In this document: positions 15,387-17,256 of the stretch, piece after piece
Numbering within the stretch: the first letter of the stretch is position 1
Layout of the letters: every line of letters starts with the position of its first letter
Source of the DNA: JBOHNM01 sp050730675
Lineage (GTDB): Bacteria > Planctomycetota > Phycisphaerae > Phycisphaerales > UBA1924
Assembly (NCBI GenBank): GCA_050730675.1
Contig: JBOHNM010000090.1
Location: 1 to 17,256 of the forward strand
Direction: 5' to 3'
Length of the DNA stretch: 17,256 bases
The notes under the pieces: model-generated
Told to the model about the DNA's origin: nothing
The model's input: the letters and a program-made list of their open reading frames with translations, nothing else
Databases searched by the model: none
Position numbers and translations under genes: made by a program

Positions 15387-17222
15387 ATGAATCGGAAGAT
15401 GACTTTGATCGTCGCTTGCGCAGGTACCTGGATGACTTTGGCCAGCGCCGCTTCGGGGCAATTGCTTTATGCCAAGACGGTCGCCGCCCGCGGCGGACCG
15501 GCGCCGGCGGGTGTGGCGAACGTGAATTTCCAGAACTTCTACGAAGCGGTGTTGAGTCGTACCGGCGTGGTCTTCAACCGGATCGATCTTTCCGGCACGG
15601 GAACGTCGGGAACGACCAACCTTGGGATCTACTCCGGCACGGGGCCGTTTGACCTGGTACAGGTGGGACGCGAGGGGTCGACCGCGGCGGGGATCGGCGC
15701 CGGCGTCAACTACTCGACGTTCGGGCAGATGGGCATCAATGGCTCCGGGACAGTGTCGTTCGTGAGCACCATTATCGGGGCGGGTGTGACAGCGGCGAAC
15801 AACCAGGGGGTCTGGGCCGGGCCGCCTGGCGCACCGGCGCTGGTGGCGCTTAAGGGGCAGGCGGCGCCCGACACCGGCGGGGCACTGTTCAACGGTTTCA
15901 GCGGCCTGGCTCTCAACGGTAGCGGGGAGGTGGCGTTCCAGAGCTCGCTCACAGGCTTGGGCGTGCCGACCAGCGCCGACACGGGCTTGTGGGCGAATAC
16001 GGGCGGCACCATGACCTTGATCGCCCGCGAGGGCAGTCAGGCGCCGGGGATGCCGGCGGGAGCGAACTTCACCAATTGGAACGACGCCACTTCGGGGGCG
16101 ACCTCGCTCATTCTCAGCGACACCGGCGCCGTCCTGTTCTACGGCACGACCACCGGCGGCGGCGTCGTGGCGGGGACCAACGACACCGCGATCTGGACGG
16201 GAACTCCGGGCAATCTCGCGATCGTCATCCGCGATGGAGCGCCCGCGCCGGCGGGCTTCCCGAATGCCGCGACAGTCAGCGCGATCAACAGTTCCGGGGA
16301 TCTCTCCGCTGCGGGGCACGTGGCCTACGACGTGACGGTCACCGGCGGCGGGGTCACAGCGGCCAACAACCGCGCCATCATGGCCGGACTGCCCGCCTCG
16401 GTCGCGATGGTGGTGCGGAATGGCACCGCGGCGCCCAACGCGCCGGCGGGGGCCAACTTCTCTGCTTTCACCACCGCCGGGAACAAGCTTCAGATCAATT
16501 CGTCCGGCGCCGTTTTGTTCCAGGCAACGCTAAGCGGCGGCGGCGTTGTCGCGGCGAACAACGTCGGCCTCTATACCAACCACGGGGGCACGATGCGCGA
16601 AGTGCACCGCAAGGGCACATCCCCGGCGGTGCTCCCGGCCGGCGTGAACATCACCACGTTCGACGCGTTCGCCTTTAACTCGGCCGGCCAGGTCGCGTTC
16701 ACCGCGACACTGACGGGCACCGGGGTGGTCGCGGCGAACAACAACGCGCTGTTCTTTTGGGACCCGGTCTTAGGCCTGCGCCTGGTGGCACGCGAGGGCG
16801 ATCCCATCCACATCGGTGGCGGCGCCACTGCCACGGTTTCGGCCAGCGGCCTGCTCGACAGCAGCGCGACCACTCCCAGTTTCATCGGCAACGCCACCGG
16901 CAATGGCTTGGCCAGTTCGCTCAGCGACAACGGCGCGCTGTTGTTCACGGTCATCACCACCGACGGGTCCATGCGCCTGCTCCTGACGCTGCCCGGCGTG
17001 ACATATTGCAGCCGCGCGGATGTCGCGAGCCTCGGCGGCGCCCCCCAGCCCGACGGCTTGCTCACCGCTGACGACGTGATCCTCTTCCTGTCGTCGTTCT
17101 TCGCCGGCAACGTTGCCATCGGAGACATCGCGGGTCTAGGCGGTTCGTCCAGCCCGGACGGACAACTCACGGCCGATGACGTAGTGGTGTTCCTCGCATC
17201 GTTCTTCGCCGGTTGTGTCTAA
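15387..17222 (+). CDS. Gene G: secreted NxxGxxxF tandem-repeat protein with GC-type dockerin tail
   Basis: This 611-residue protein has a signal peptide (1-24, cleavage before Q25). About seven tandem repeats of roughly 65-75 residues follow, covering 25-540. Each repeat holds (L/V)-V-A-R-E-G or similar, A-P-x-x-P-A-G-x-N-F, an N-x-x-G-x-x-x-F strand (for example NGSGTVSF, NGSGEVAF, NSSGAVLF, NSAGQVAF), then T-G-x-G-V-x-A-A-N-N-x-x-(I/V/L)-(W/Y/F). This is the tandem-repeat class NCBI names by the NxxGxxxF motif. A beta-propeller is likely given the number and spacing, but this is inferred. The dockerin tail is residues 542-611, bracketed by cysteines 541 and 610, ending FFAGCV. It is the only plus-strand member of the island. 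Function is unknown. Confidence 0.88.
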   Translation: MNRKMTLIVACAGTWMTLASAASGQLLYAKTVAARGGPAPAGVANVNFQNFYEAVLSRTGVVFNRIDLSGTGTSGTTNLGIYSGTGPFDLVQVGREGSTAAGIGAGVNYSTFGQMGINGSGTVSFVSTIIGAGVTAANNQGVWAGPPGAPALVALKGQAAPDTGGALFNGFSGLALNGSGEVAFQSSLTGLGVPTSADTGLWANTGGTMTLIAREGSQAPGMPAGANFTNWNDATSGATSLILSDTGAVLFYGTTTGGGVVAGTNDTAIWTGTPGNLAIVIRDGAPAPAGFPNAATVSAINSSGDLSAAGHVAYDVTVTGGGVTAANNRAIMAGLPASVAMVVRNGTAAPNAPAGANFSAFTTAGNKLQINSSGAVLFQATLSGGGVVAANNVGLYTNHGGTMREVHRKGTSPAVLPAGVNITTFDAFAFNSAGQVAFTATLTGTGVVAANNNALFFWDPVLGLRLVAREGDPIHIGGGATATVSASGLLDSSATTPSFIGNATGNGLASSLSDNGALLFTVITTDGSMRLLLTLPGVTYCSRADVASLGGAPQPDGLLTADDVILFLSSFFAGNVAIGDIAGLGGSSSPDGQLTADDVVVFLASFFAGCV

Positions 17223-17256
17223 CTTTGGTTCCATTGAAGCACACGCGGGCGTCGGC

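Noticed and set aside
6271..17222. Cellulosome or polysaccharide-utilisation locus
   Set aside because: Despite dockerin-like tails there are no glycoside hydrolases, cohesins, SusC/D-like proteins or transporters in the window.

Overview
The window looks like chromosomal DNA of a GC-rich planctomycete, most likely class Phycisphaerae. Two things point there. Seven secreted proteins end in the same roughly 70-residue duplicated dockerin-like tail (ADVASLGG...PDG...T.DD...FL..FF), the type called GC-type dockerin in that group. An eighth protein ends in a VPAP-hydrophobic-RRKR tail of the PEP-CTERM-like kind common in Phycisphaerae. The lineage is inferred from protein style, not from a marker gene.

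Layout. Positions 1-885 hold no convincing intact gene: a possible reading-frame remnant at the left edge, then two tandem copies of a roughly 225-bp GC-rich repeat rich in hairpins and G-runs. A REP-associated tyrosine transposase (RAYT, 886-1566) follows, with a third, partial repeat copy starting at its stop codon. Next on the plus strand are a small NTF2/SnoaL-like protein (1704-2063) and a TPR plus GT41 O-GlcNAc transferase-like protein (2152-3924). Converging on these from the minus strand is a UbiA-family prenyltransferase of the MqnP-like type (3940-4878), then a secreted protein with a 20-glycine run and a VPAP sorting tail (4966-5841).

From 6271 to 17222 the window is almost entirely a surface or secreted protein island. 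Six dockerin-tailed genes are on the minus strand (here A 6271-7377, B 7510-8658, C 8703-11360, D 11445-12158, E 13057-13770, F 14109-15041) and one on the plus strand (G 15387-17222), divergent from F. One two-TM DUF3592-like gene lies between the paralogs D and E. The bodies are modular: D and E are paralogs built of W-G-E-N-x-G-W-x-N repeats; B's body recurs as the second module of C; C and G carry NxxGxxxF/AREG-type tandem repeats; F is a beta-helix-like protein.

How they may work together is inference: a set of different ectodomains delivered to one place by a common C-terminal tag. In four proteins a cysteine just before the tail and one at its penultimate position are exactly 69 residues apart, and E has 70; A lacks both, which suggests a disulfide clamp or a cysteine-based sorting step. 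No cohesin or sorting enzyme is visible in the window.

A second pattern concerns expression. Four genes at the left (RAYT, NTF2-like, GT41, UbiA) have a TAnnnT box 6-7 nt before the start codon, as expected for leaderless transcripts, whereas several island genes have Shine-Dalgarno sequences. No tRNA, rRNA, CRISPR array or integrase was seen.
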